From an uncultured Oscillospiraceae bacterium (lineage in GTDB: Bacteria > Bacillota > Clostridia > Oscillospirales > Ruminococcaceae): 22,553 bases of DNA. This document shows positions 14,924 through 21,740 of this stretch, piece after piece. The stretch covers positions 1 to 22,553 of the forward strand of contig CAKSHG010000014.1 in NCBI GenBank assembly GCA_934456315.1. The letters are read 5' to 3'. Position numbers and translations under genes: made by a program. Positions within the stretch are counted from its first letter, which is position 1, and each line of letters starts with the position of its first letter. Below the pieces are notes generated by a model that was not told the origin of the DNA, ran no database searches, and saw nothing but the letters and a program-made list of their open reading frames with translations.

Positions 14924-16204
14924 TCAGCCGATCTTGGACTTGCCGCCCATGTAAGGTCTGAGAACCTCAGGAATGTTGACAGTACCGTCAGCATTGAGGT
15001 TGTTCTCCAGGAATGCAATGAGCATTCTGGGAGGCGCTACAACAGTATTGTTGAGCGTATGAGCGAAATACTTCTTGCCATCGGAGCCGTTTACACGGAT
15101 CTTCAGTCTGCGCGCCTGTGCGTCGCCGAGGTTAGAGCAGCTGCCTACCTCGAAATACTTCTTCTGTCTGGGGCTCCATGCCTCTACATCATAGCTCTTT
15201 ACCTTGAGGTCAGCAAGGTCGCCGGAGCAGCACTCGATGGTTCTTACCGGAATATCCATGGAGCGGAACAGATCAACTGTGTTCTGCCACAGCTTATCGA
15301 ACCACATCTTGGAATCCTCGGGCTTGCAGACAACGATCATTTCCTGCTTCTCGAACTGGTGGATTCTGTACACGCCGCGTTCCTCGATACCGTGCGCGCC
15401 CTTTTCCTTACGGAAGCAGGGAGAATAGCTGGTGAGGGTTCTAGGGAGGGTGTCCTCTTCAAGAATGGTGTCGATGAACTTACCGATCATGGAGTGCTCA
15501 GAAGTACCGATAAGGTACAGATCCTCGCCCTCAATCTTGTACATCATTGCGTCCATCTCGGCAAAGCTCATAACGCCAGTAACGACGTTAGATCTTATCA
15601 TGTACGGAGGAATGCAGTAAGTGAATCCACGGTCGATCATGAAATCTCTTGCGTAAGCAAGTACTGCGGAATGAAGTCTTGCGATATCGCCCATGAGATA
15701 ATAGAAACCGTTACCCGCAACGCGTCTTGCGCTGTCGAGGTCGATACCGTTCAGGCGCTCCATTATCTCGCTGTGGTACGGGATCTCGAAATCCGGAACT
15801 ACAGGCTCACCGTAACGGGTGATCTCAACATTTTCGCTGTCGTCCTTGCCTATCGGAACGGAAGGGTCGATGATGTTCGGAATGGTCATCATGATTTTCT
15901 TGACCTTCTCGGAAAGCTCCTCTTCCTGCTTCTCAAGCTGTGCCAGCTCGTCAGAGAACTCCTTTACCTGTGCCTTTGCCTTTTCAGCCTCGTCCTTCTG
16001 ACCCTTAGCCATGAAGCCGCCGATCTCCTTGGAGATACGATTTCTGTCAGCTCTGAGGGAGTCACCGCGCTGCTGCGCCTTGCGGAGCTGTGCGTCCAGC
16101 TCGATGACCTCGTCTACCAGCGGCAGCTTGCTGTCCTGGAACTTCTTCTTGATGTTCTCCTTGACTGCGTCAGGATTTTCTCTTAAAAACTTGATGTCTA
16201 TCAT
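14924..16204 (-). CDS. serS: Seryl-tRNA synthetase
   Basis: The 426-residue class II synthetase charges tRNA-Ser with serine in the cytoplasm. Residues of about 28-105 form the long N-terminal coiled-coil arm that binds the tRNA variable arm. Motif 2 is FRKEKGAHGIEERGVYRIHQ (264-283) and motif 3 contains Arg393 in APPRMLIAFLENN. Serine-site residues appear in GTSEHSM (233-239). The GTSEH segment, RIHQFEKQE and SCSNLGDAQARR are closer, from memory, to archaeal and eukaryotic enzymes than to the standard bacterial TAEVPL, RQHQFNKVE and SCSNFEDFQARR. The ATG at 16204 follows GAAAGG. The gene is 44 bases after parB, too close for a T-box leader, so it is probably read from the par transcript. A GC-rich terminator follows. 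Confidence 0.96.
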   Translation of the reverse strand: MIDIKFLRENPDAVKENIKKKFQDSKLPLVDEVIELDAQLRKAQQRGDSLRADRNRISKEIGGFMAKGQKDEAEKAKAQVKEFSDELAQLEKQEEELSEKVKKIMMTIPNIIDPSVPIGKDDSENVEITRYGEPVVPDFEIPYHSEIMERLNGIDLDSARRVAGNGFYYLMGDIARLHSAVLAYARDFMIDRGFTYCIPPYMIRSNVVTGVMSFAEMDAMMYKIEGEDLYLIGTSEHSMIGKFIDTILEEDTLPRTLTSYSPCFRKEKGAHGIEERGVYRIHQFEKQEMIVVCKPEDSKMWFDKLWQNTVDLFRSMDIPVRTIECCSGDLADLKVKSYDVEAWSPRQKKYFEVGSCSNLGDAQARRLKIRVNGSDGKKYFAHTLNNTVVAPPRMLIAFLENNLNADGTVNIPEVLRPYMGGKSKIG

Positions 16205-16248
16205 TGTGATTGCCTTTCTTTTTTATCAGGCTTTGCCTGTTATTGATT

Positions 16249-17097
16249 TTACTTGACTGCCATCAGCCTTAGTATTCCCTCCAGCTGATCCTTGTCCTCA
16301 AACGCTATCTGCAACGTATTCGTCTTTTTGCCCTCGCATATTTTCACCTTTGTGCCGAGCGCCTCTGTAAGGCTCATTTCGACTTCAGTGTAATATGCCA
16401 TGCGCGGTTTTATCATCGTCTGCTCTTCATCAGACTTCGCCTCGCGCTTTGCAATTGCCTCAATGCTTCTGACGCTTAGTTCGCCGTCTGCGGCCCTTAC
16501 CGCGATTTCGGTCATCAGCGCCGGGTCCTTTATCATCTTGAGTGCCTTGCAGTGACCTGCGGAAAGCTTGCCATCGGCAAGCAGGTCACGCACACCTACC
16601 GGCAGCGTCAGCAGTCCAAGACTGTTCGCAATGGAGGAGCGCGCCTTTCCAAGCGCCTTTGAAAGCTGATCCTGGGTCATGCTGTACTTGTCGATAAGCT
16701 CTTTATAGCCCTGCGCTTCCTCTATTGGATTGAGATTCTCACGTTGGAGGTTCTCTATCAGTGCGACCTGCATTACCTGCTCGTCTGACAGGTCGTCCCT
16801 TACCACGACCGGAACTTCGGTCAGACCTGCTATTTTTGCGGCTCTCCAGCGGCGTTCTCCTGCGACTATCTGGTAGTTCCCAGTGGACAGCGGACGTACA
16901 AGCAGCGGCTGAAGTACTCCGTTGACCCTGATGGATTCAGCAAGCTGCTCCATGGCTTCCTTGTCGAATATTTTTCGTGGCTGTCCCTTGTTCGGCTCAA
17001 TCTCGGAGATTCGCAGGGTTCTCAGCCCCTCGGATTCCTCCATATTGTTGTCGTCGAACAGGCTGTTGAAGTCGCCGCCTATACGTTTATTGCTCAT
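16249..17097 (-). CDS. parB: Chromosome partitioning protein ParB (Spo0J)
   Basis: The 282-residue protein is a CTP-dependent clamp that loads at parS and spreads along DNA, recruiting SMC and stimulating ParA. The ParB/Srx domain holds GQPRKIF (38-44), [10 protein letters not shown] (79-88, the CTP and spreading motif) and [14 protein letters not shown] (115-128). The helix-turn-helix is at about 141-163 ([20 protein letters not shown]), with Arg153 as in parS-binding ParB. The C-terminal dimerisation region is at about 230-282. The ATG at 17097 has GGAG 7 bases upstream and lies 11 bases inside the end of parA, so translation is coupled. Upstream in-frame starts within parA have no family-like sequence. 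Its target palindromes lie about 900 bases upstream, beyond parA. Confidence 0.95.
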   Translation of the reverse strand: MSNKRIGGDFNSLFDDNNMEESEGLRTLRISEIEPNKGQPRKIFDKEAMEQLAESIRVNGVLQPLLVRPLSTGNYQIVAGERRWRAAKIAGLTEVPVVVRDDLSDEQVMQVALIENLQRENLNPIEEAQGYKELIDKYSMTQDQLSKALGKARSSIANSLGLLTLPVGVRDLLADGKLSAGHCKALKMIKDPALMTEIAVRAADGELSVRSIEAIAKREAKSDEEQTMIKPRMAYYTEVEMSLTEALGTKVKICEGKKTNTLQIAFEDKDQLEGILRLMAVK

Positions 17098-17878
17098 TCT
17101 TCTTCTCCATTTCGCGGCACTTTTCCAGCACTTCCTTAGCAAGGCGCTTGTACGCGTCTGCTCCCTTGGAGTTCTTGTCATAGAAAATAATGGGCTCACC
17201 GTGGCTCTGTGCCTCGGTTATTCTGACATTACGCGGAATTTCTGTCTTAAAGATAACATCAGACGGGAAAGTTCTCTTGATATCTCTCATGATCTCATTG
17301 CTGGCGAGCAGCCGCTTATCCAACATCGTGAACACGATACCCATAAGCTGAAGTTCCTTGTTTGCAGAACGCTTTACCTTCTTTACGGTCTGCATAAGCT
17401 GCGCCAGACCTTCCAGTGCAAACGGTTCGCAGACCATAGGCACGATTATCCTGTCGCATGCGATCATTGCATTTATAGCCAGAATTCCCAGCGACGGCAG
17501 GCAGTCAACTATAACGATATCATAGTTATCCCGAACCTGTAAGATTATCTTTCGCAGCTGGTGATTACGCTGTTCCACATCTGCCAGCTGAAGTTCTGCT
17601 TCGCAGAGCTGGTTAGTTGCAGGAATGATATCGACATTTTTATATCTTGTCTTGATTATAGCTTCCTGCGGTCTTGCATTGCCCATGATGATATCGTATG
17701 TAGATATATCAAGCGTCTTTTTCTTTATTCCGAACCCTGTGGTTGAGTTTCCCTGCGGATCGAAATCAATCAGCAGCACCTTTTTTCCGAGCGTTCCCAG
17801 TCCGGCGGCAATATTGATTGATGTTGTGGTCTTGCCAACGCCGCCTTTCTGATTTATAACGCCGATAACAACGCTCAT
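17087..17878 (-). CDS. parA: Chromosome partitioning ATPase ParA (Soj)
   Basis: The 263-residue Walker-type ATPase works with ParB in origin segregation and, in Firmicutes, in control of DnaA. The deviant Walker A QKGGVGKTT (10-18) carries the signature lysine early in the loop; LLIDFDPQGNSTTGFG (about 35-50) is the switch I region; VDCLPSLG (about 120-127) is switch II, where Leu replaces the commoner Pro in DCPPSLG. The C-terminal GADAYKRLAKEVLEKCREM is a typical ending. The ATG at 17878 is preceded by AGGGGGAAACCTA. Three parS sites and an extended -10 promoter lie just upstream, so ParB spreading may silence or modulate its own operon. Confidence 0.96.
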   Translation of the reverse strand: MSVVIGVINQKGGVGKTTTSINIAAGLGTLGKKVLLIDFDPQGNSTTGFGIKKKTLDISTYDIIMGNARPQEAIIKTRYKNVDIIPATNQLCEAELQLADVEQRNHQLRKIILQVRDNYDIVIVDCLPSLGILAINAMIACDRIIVPMVCEPFALEGLAQLMQTVKKVKRSANKELQLMGIVFTMLDKRLLASNEIMRDIKRTFPSDVIFKTEIPRNVRITEAQSHGEPIIFYDKNSKGADAYKRLAKEVLEKCREMEKKNEQ

Positions 17879-17911
17879 TAGGTTTCCCCCTTCGTATATT
17901 ACTTCTTATCT

Positions 17912-17917
17912 ATTATA
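17912..17917 (-). promoter_or_regulatory. Extended -10 of the parA-parB(-serS) operon
   Basis: On the minus strand TGGTATAAT (TATAAT at 17917-17912) is a perfect extended -10. The -35 (TTTATT at 17 bases spacing) is weak. The start point would be about 30 bases before the parA ATG. The promoter lies 41 bases from the nearest parS site. Confidence 0.65.
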
Positions 17918-17957
17918 CCATACTCCGCAGGAAAAATAAAGCCCTTTTTATAAAAAA

Positions 17958-17973
17958 TGTTCCACGTAGAACA
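17958..17973. promoter_or_regulatory. parS site 1 (TGTTCCACGTAGAACA)
   Basis: A ParB-binding palindrome with one imperfect centre base pair (CGTA instead of CGTG). It is flanked by AAAAAA (17952-17957) and TTTTTT (17974-17979), so the whole 17952-17979 is a 28-base near-perfect dyad that could also form a terminator-like hairpin on either strand. Confidence 0.85.
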
Positions 17974-17995
17974 TTTTTTCGACTTTTTCGTTAAT

Positions 17996-18011
17996 TGTTC
18001 CACGTAGAACA
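17996..18011. promoter_or_regulatory. parS site 2 (TGTTCCACGTAGAACA)
   Basis: Identical to site 1 over 16 bases and 38 bases from it centre to centre. The flanks AT before and AT after extend the dyad to ATTGTTC/GAACAAT. Confidence 0.87.
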
Positions 18012-18032
18012 ATGTAGTGAATTGTCGAAGTG

Positions 18033-18048
18033 TGTTCCACGTGGAACA
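18033..18048. promoter_or_regulatory. parS site 3 (TGTTCCACGTGGAACA)
   Basis: A perfect 16-base palindrome close to the B. subtilis parS consensus TGTTTCACGTGAAACA (differences at positions 5 and 12). It is 37 bases from site 2. Together with ten following bases (18049-18058) it is repeated in inverted orientation at 21640-21665. Confidence 0.93.
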
Positions 18049-18066
18049 TTATGTCGAAGTCTGTAA

Positions 18067-18891
18067 TCAAATGCCTGCGGCAGAATGAATTTTGATGGTG
18101 TACTCAAAGCAATCACCAACATGATTGGTCACGGTTTCACAGTCGATATTTGCTTCCTTCATGGTCTTGACGATTTTATTGATACTGTTTATGTAGAGTC
18201 TTGGAACAGGAAACAGAATTTTTCTCTTTTTAGGTGGTTGATTCCTGACTTCGGTTTTCTTGCTTTCAAGCATGGAATCAACAAGCTGCTCTGACTGTTC
18301 AATATTCAGATGATTCATCAGTATCTCGCCCAGAGCCCTTACCCGCAGCTTGGAATCGTCAAGACGTATGAGCGCTCTCGCCTGACGTTCCGACACATTG
18401 CCTTTTATAAGGAGGTTGCGTTCTGCGTCTGTGAACTTCAGAAGCCGCAGCTTATTTGCAATAGTCGACTGAGCCTTTCCAAGACGGGCAGCGGCTTCCT
18501 CCTGCGTTAGTCCATAGTAGCTGATCAGCTTTTCAATTGCGAAGGCCTCCTCAAAGTAGCTAAGATCCTTACGCTGAATGTTCTCAATCAACGCAAGAAC
18601 TGCGGATTTTTCATCGTCAACATCGATCACAATACACGGCACGCTCTCAAGACCGCAGAGCTTCGCGGCACGCAGACGGCGTTCACCGCTGATAATCTCA
18701 TAATTCACGCCGAACCTGCGCACATTTATAGGCTGTAATATTCCATTCTCGCGAATTGAGTCAGCCAGGGATTTAAGCTCCTCGTCGGAAAATGTGACCC
18801 GCGGCTGCGACCTGTTCGGAATTATCAGCGAGGTTTCAATAAGAATAACGCGCTGAATCTGTTTTTCCTTGTTCTTGAATAATCCTGACAT
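18067..18891 (-). CDS. noc: Nucleoid occlusion protein Noc
   Basis: The 274-residue ParB paralogue binds chromosomal Noc sites and, through an N-terminal amphipathic helix, the membrane, where it blocks Z-ring assembly over the nucleoid. The N-terminus MSGLFKNKEK is a short candidate for that helix. The ParB/Srx domain contains NRSQPRVTF (26-34) and SGERRLRAAK (68-77); ENIQRKDLSYFEEA is at 103-116. The helix-turn-helix (about 129-151) reads GKAQSTIANKLRLL; Gln141 and Lys147 are the residues that, as I recall, distinguish Noc from ParB in DNA choice. Its place between rsmG and parA is the classical noc locus. The ATG at 18891 is preceded by GGGAGG. It has its own promoter after the rsmG terminator. 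Confidence 0.92.
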   Translation of the reverse strand: MSGLFKNKEKQIQRVILIETSLIIPNRSQPRVTFSDEELKSLADSIRENGILQPINVRRFGVNYEIISGERRLRAAKLCGLESVPCIVIDVDDEKSAVLALIENIQRKDLSYFEEAFAIEKLISYYGLTQEEAAARLGKAQSTIANKLRLLKFTDAERNLLIKGNVSERQARALIRLDDSKLRVRALGEILMNHLNIEQSEQLVDSMLESKKTEVRNQPPKKRKILFPVPRLYINSINKIVKTMKEANIDCETVTNHVGDCFEYTIKIHSAAGI

Positions 18892-18923
18892 ATTGATTAC
18901 CTCCCACAGATTTTGTTGATTTG

Positions 18924-18952
18924 ATTATAACACATGCAGGAAATAATATCCA
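18924..18952 (-). promoter_or_regulatory. Promoter of noc
   Basis: On the minus strand TGGATA (18952-18947), 17 bases, and TATAAT (18929-18924) with TG one base before it (TGTTATAAT) form a good extended -10 promoter. It lies directly after the rsmG terminator, whose T tract it adjoins. Confidence 0.75.
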
Positions 18953-18956
18953 CAAT

Positions 18957-18996
18957 AAAAAATCGCATTTCCGCTGATTATTCGCGGAAATGCGAT
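18957..18996 (-). terminator. Terminator of the mnmG-rsmG unit
   Basis: On the minus strand a 13-base perfect stem (ATCGCATTTCCGC with GCGGAAATGCGAT; 18984-18996 and 18962-18974) with a 9-base loop is followed by TTTTTT. It begins 13 bases after the rsmG stop. Confidence 0.93.
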
Positions 18997-19009
18997 CGGA
19001 TTCTTCAAG

Positions 19010-19717
19010 TTACAATGGCTTTTTTGCAATATTGCCTGAATTTCTGGGGTATTTTGTCGGGGTCTGCGAAATCTTTTTTATGACTGCGAGCCGCCTTGCG
19101 TCGCCATTTGGAATGGTGTAATCAACGACCTTTTCTATTTTTCCGCCAAGCGTCATTATTGCAGGTGCCGCCGCGTTGATATCTTCATTTACGGACTTGA
19201 GCGCTATAAAGCTGCCTCCAACTTTAACAAACGGAATGCAGTATTCGGAAAGCACCGGCATAGCTGCTACAGCACGGGCGGTAGCAAAATCAAAGCATTC
19301 ACGTCTTTTTCTGCCAAGTTCTTCGCTGCGCGCGTGAATTATCTCTGCTTTCACTCCGATAAGCTCACAGACCTTTTCCAGATAAACGCAGCGTTTGTTC
19401 AGGCTGTCGCAGAGAGTTCCCTTCAGATCCGGGCGGAAAATCAGCAGCGGAATCGCGGGAAAACCTGCGCCAGTTCCAACGTCAATAAAGGAGCTTCCCT
19501 GCGGAACATCAACAAGAGCAAACGGAAGAACACTGTCAACGAAATGCTTCACAACGACTTCACTGAATTCAGTAATTGAAGTCAGATTAACATTCTTGTT
19601 GTAGTCAACCATAAAATCGCACAGACGAACGAATTTGTCAGCCTGAACCTCATCAATAGAAATACCAGCCTTGCTGAATTCGTCCTTTACAAATGAAATA
19701 CGTTGCGTATCACTCAT
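19010..19717 (-). CDS. rsmG: 16S rRNA (guanine527-N7)-methyltransferase RsmG
   Basis: The 235-residue SAM-dependent enzyme methylates N7 of G527 in 16S rRNA; its loss gives low-level streptomycin resistance in other bacteria. The SAM-binding loop is IDVGTGAGFPAIPL (78-91), followed by LCDSLNKRCVYLEKV with the conserved acidic residue and Lys/Arg, and RSEELGRKRRECFDFATARAVA (about 130-151) is typical of the family. VNLTSITE (43-50) is the N-terminal family hallmark. The start ATG shares one base with the mnmG stop (TGATG), so translation is coupled; GGAGGTG lies 9 bases upstream inside mnmG. A strong terminator follows. Confidence 0.96.
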   Translation of the reverse strand: MSDTQRISFVKDEFSKAGISIDEVQADKFVRLCDFMVDYNKNVNLTSITEFSEVVVKHFVDSVLPFALVDVPQGSSFIDVGTGAGFPAIPLLIFRPDLKGTLCDSLNKRCVYLEKVCELIGVKAEIIHARSEELGRKRRECFDFATARAVAAMPVLSEYCIPFVKVGGSFIALKSVNEDINAAAPAIMTLGGKIEKVVDYTIPNGDARRLAVIKKISQTPTKYPRNSGNIAKKPL

Positions 19718-21612
19718 CAGTTTTCACCTCCATTTTCGTGCCCTTTTGTAGCCAGCCACACCAAAAGGACTGATACATCAGCGGGATTAACGCCTGAAAT
19801 TCGCCCAGCCTGCCCAACATTCAGTGGTCTGAATTTGTTCAGCTTTTCCTGTGCCTCAAGTCTTAGTCCCTTTATTGTTTTGTAGTCAATATCGGTCGGA
19901 AGCGCCTTGCTTTCCAGCTTGCGCATTTTGTCTATCTGCTCCTGCTGAACTTTTATATAGCCGGAATACTTGATCTCAACCTCGATTTTGTTGACCAGAG
20001 AATATTTAAGCGCAGGTCTGCCGGGGTCAAAATCAGCAAGGTCGTTGTATCCAAGCTGCGGGCGTTTCAGCAGTTCGATCATTCTCACTCCGGTAGCTAT
20101 CGGAGAAGTCCCTTTTTCGACAAGCATTTTGTTTACATCGTCAGTCGGGTGTATCACAACCGACCTGATCCGCTGTAGTTCCTCCTCGCAGATACGTTTT
20201 TCATCTAGGAATTTTGCGTATCTTTCCTCGGATATCAGCCCAACTTTATGACCGATCGGAACAAGTCTGTCAGCCGCATTATCCTGACGGAGGATCAGTC
20301 TGTATTCGCTTCGGGAGGTCATCATTCTGTACGGCTCCGTACAGCCCTTTGTAACAAGGTCATCGACCAGGGTGCCAATATAGCTGCTTGCCCGGTCAAG
20401 TACCATCGGTTCTCTGTCCTGGATTTTAAGCGCTGCATTTATCCCGGCTACGATTCCCTGGGCAGCAGCCTCCTCGTAACCACTGGTACAGTTGAACTGA
20501 CCTGCGCCATACAGTCCGGAGATACTCTTGAATTCAAGAGTAGGGAGCAGCTCAAGCGGATCGCAGCAATCGTACTCGATAGCGTATGCCGGACGCATTA
20601 TTTCAACATGCTCCAGACCCTTTATAGTCCGCAGGAATTTTACCTGAACGTCCTCGGGAAGCGATGATGACATTCCCTGCAGATAATATTCGTCCGTATC
20701 CAGTCCCATGGGTTCAACGAACAGCTGATGGCGTTCCTTATCCCTGAATCTGACGATTTTATCCTCAATACTCGGGCAGTAACGCGGTCCGATTCCCTCG
20801 ATTCGTCCTGAATACAGCGGCGAACGATGGAGATTGTCCAGTATCACCTTATGTGTTTCTGCATTAGTGTAGGTAACATAGCAGTCAACAATATTATGGA
20901 GCTCATCTTCATTATCGAACGCAAATGGCATTATCTGCTCATCACCGCTCTGCTTTTCCATTACAGAAAAATCAATAGACCGCTTGTGTACGCGCGCCGG
21001 GGTACCGGTTTTGAATCTTCGCATAGATACGCCGAGAGCTTTCAGGCAATCCGTAAGCCCGCTTGACGGAAGCAGATTATCAGGTCCGGAGCTGTAGCTC
21101 AGTTCTCCTATGTGTATCTTGCCGTTAAGGTACGTTCCGGTTGTTATTATTGCGGCTTTCACCGGGTGGACAGCTCCCAGTTTTGTGCGTACTGCGGTCA
21201 CTCTGCCGTTTTCAACGTCTACTGACGTTACTTCTGCCTGCTTGATATAAAGGTTCGGAGTATTCTCAAGAGTTTTTTTCATGTAGGTATGATACTTCAC
21301 ACGGTCGCTCTGAACTCTCAGGCTGTGAACCGCCGGTCCCTTTCCACGATTAAGTATCCTGGACTGAATGAATGTTGCGTCCGCCGCCTTACCCATCTCT
21401 CCGCCCAGGGAATCTATCTCGCATACGATCTGTCCCTTTGCGGAACCTCCTATGCAGGGATTACAGGGCATATTCGCAATACAATCCAGTGACAGCGTAA
21501 AGATTGCTGTTTTTAATCCCAGCCGGGCTGCGGCAAGCGCCGCCTCGCAGCCCGCATGTCCGGCGCCAATGACTGCAACATCATATTCTTCAAGCGTGTA
21601 TCCGGTTTCCAA
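19717..21612 (-). CDS. mnmG: tRNA uridine-34 modification enzyme MnmG (GidA)
   Basis: The 631-residue FAD enzyme acts with MnmE to place carboxymethylaminomethyl on U34 of tRNAs reading NNA/NNG codons. The dinucleotide-binding motif is [19 protein letters not shown] (14-32); the family signature [20 protein letters not shown] begins at residue 55; the second signature [20 protein letters not shown] is in the middle; the C-terminal helical domain ends with [18 protein letters not shown]. Length equals the family norm. The start is TTG at 21612, because AAAGGAAG lies 7 bases upstream and no in-frame ATG precedes the FAD motif. A parS site lies 38 bases upstream, and rsmG is coupled downstream. 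MnmE, usually adjacent, is not between gyrA and mnmG here. Confidence 0.97.
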   Translation of the reverse strand: METGYTLEEYDVAVIGAGHAGCEAALAAARLGLKTAIFTLSLDCIANMPCNPCIGGSAKGQIVCEIDSLGGEMGKAADATFIQSRILNRGKGPAVHSLRVQSDRVKYHTYMKKTLENTPNLYIKQAEVTSVDVENGRVTAVRTKLGAVHPVKAAIITTGTYLNGKIHIGELSYSSGPDNLLPSSGLTDCLKALGVSMRRFKTGTPARVHKRSIDFSVMEKQSGDEQIMPFAFDNEDELHNIVDCYVTYTNAETHKVILDNLHRSPLYSGRIEGIGPRYCPSIEDKIVRFRDKERHQLFVEPMGLDTDEYYLQGMSSSLPEDVQVKFLRTIKGLEHVEIMRPAYAIEYDCCDPLELLPTLEFKSISGLYGAGQFNCTSGYEEAAAQGIVAGINAALKIQDREPMVLDRASSYIGTLVDDLVTKGCTEPYRMMTSRSEYRLILRQDNAADRLVPIGHKVGLISEERYAKFLDEKRICEEELQRIRSVVIHPTDDVNKMLVEKGTSPIATGVRMIELLKRPQLGYNDLADFDPGRPALKYSLVNKIEVEIKYSGYIKVQQEQIDKMRKLESKALPTDIDYKTIKGLRLEAQEKLNKFRPLNVGQAGRISGVNPADVSVLLVWLATKGHENGGEN

Positions 21613-21649
21613 TAAACATCTTCCTTTCGAAAATCAGATTTCGACATAA

Positions 21650-21665
21650 TGTTCCACGTGGAACA
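21650..21665. promoter_or_regulatory. parS site 4 (TGTTCCACGTGGAACA), upstream of mnmG
   Basis: A perfect 16-base palindrome identical to site 3, about 3.6 kb away. The ten bases before it (21640-21649, TTCGACATAA) match the inverted flank of site 3 exactly. An imperfect hairpin TCGAAA/TTTCGA (21627-21632, 21639-21644) overlaps this flank just upstream of the mnmG ribosome binding site. Confidence 0.93.
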
Positions 21666-21682
21666 TTGCTCATTCTATTCAC

Positions 21683-21712
21683 AAAATTCGCCCGAACCAA
21701 GATCCGGGCGAA
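21683..21712 (-). terminator. Terminator of gyrA
   Basis: On the minus strand TTCGCCCG (21712-21705) pairs with CGGGCGAA (21694-21687) around a 10-base loop and is followed by TTTTG. It lies about 29 bases after the gyrA stop and separates gyrA from mnmG. Confidence 0.8.
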
Positions 21713-21740
21713 CCTGTTAAATTGTCAGTAAAATGATGAA

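Noticed and set aside
15059..16186. Open frame of 375 codons on the plus strand opposite serS
   Set aside because: serS is certain on the minus strand; the opposite frame is kept open by its codon usage and has a low-complexity Leu/Val-rich translation.
16205..16248. T-box riboswitch before serS
   Set aside because: Only 44 bases separate parB and serS. They hold a small hairpin CAGGC-TTT-GCCTG (16227-16239) but no room for a T-box leader.
21613..21740. Promoter for mnmG
   Set aside because: TAGAAT and TATGTC-like hexamers occur on the minus strand but none has a -35 at proper spacing, so no promoter is called.
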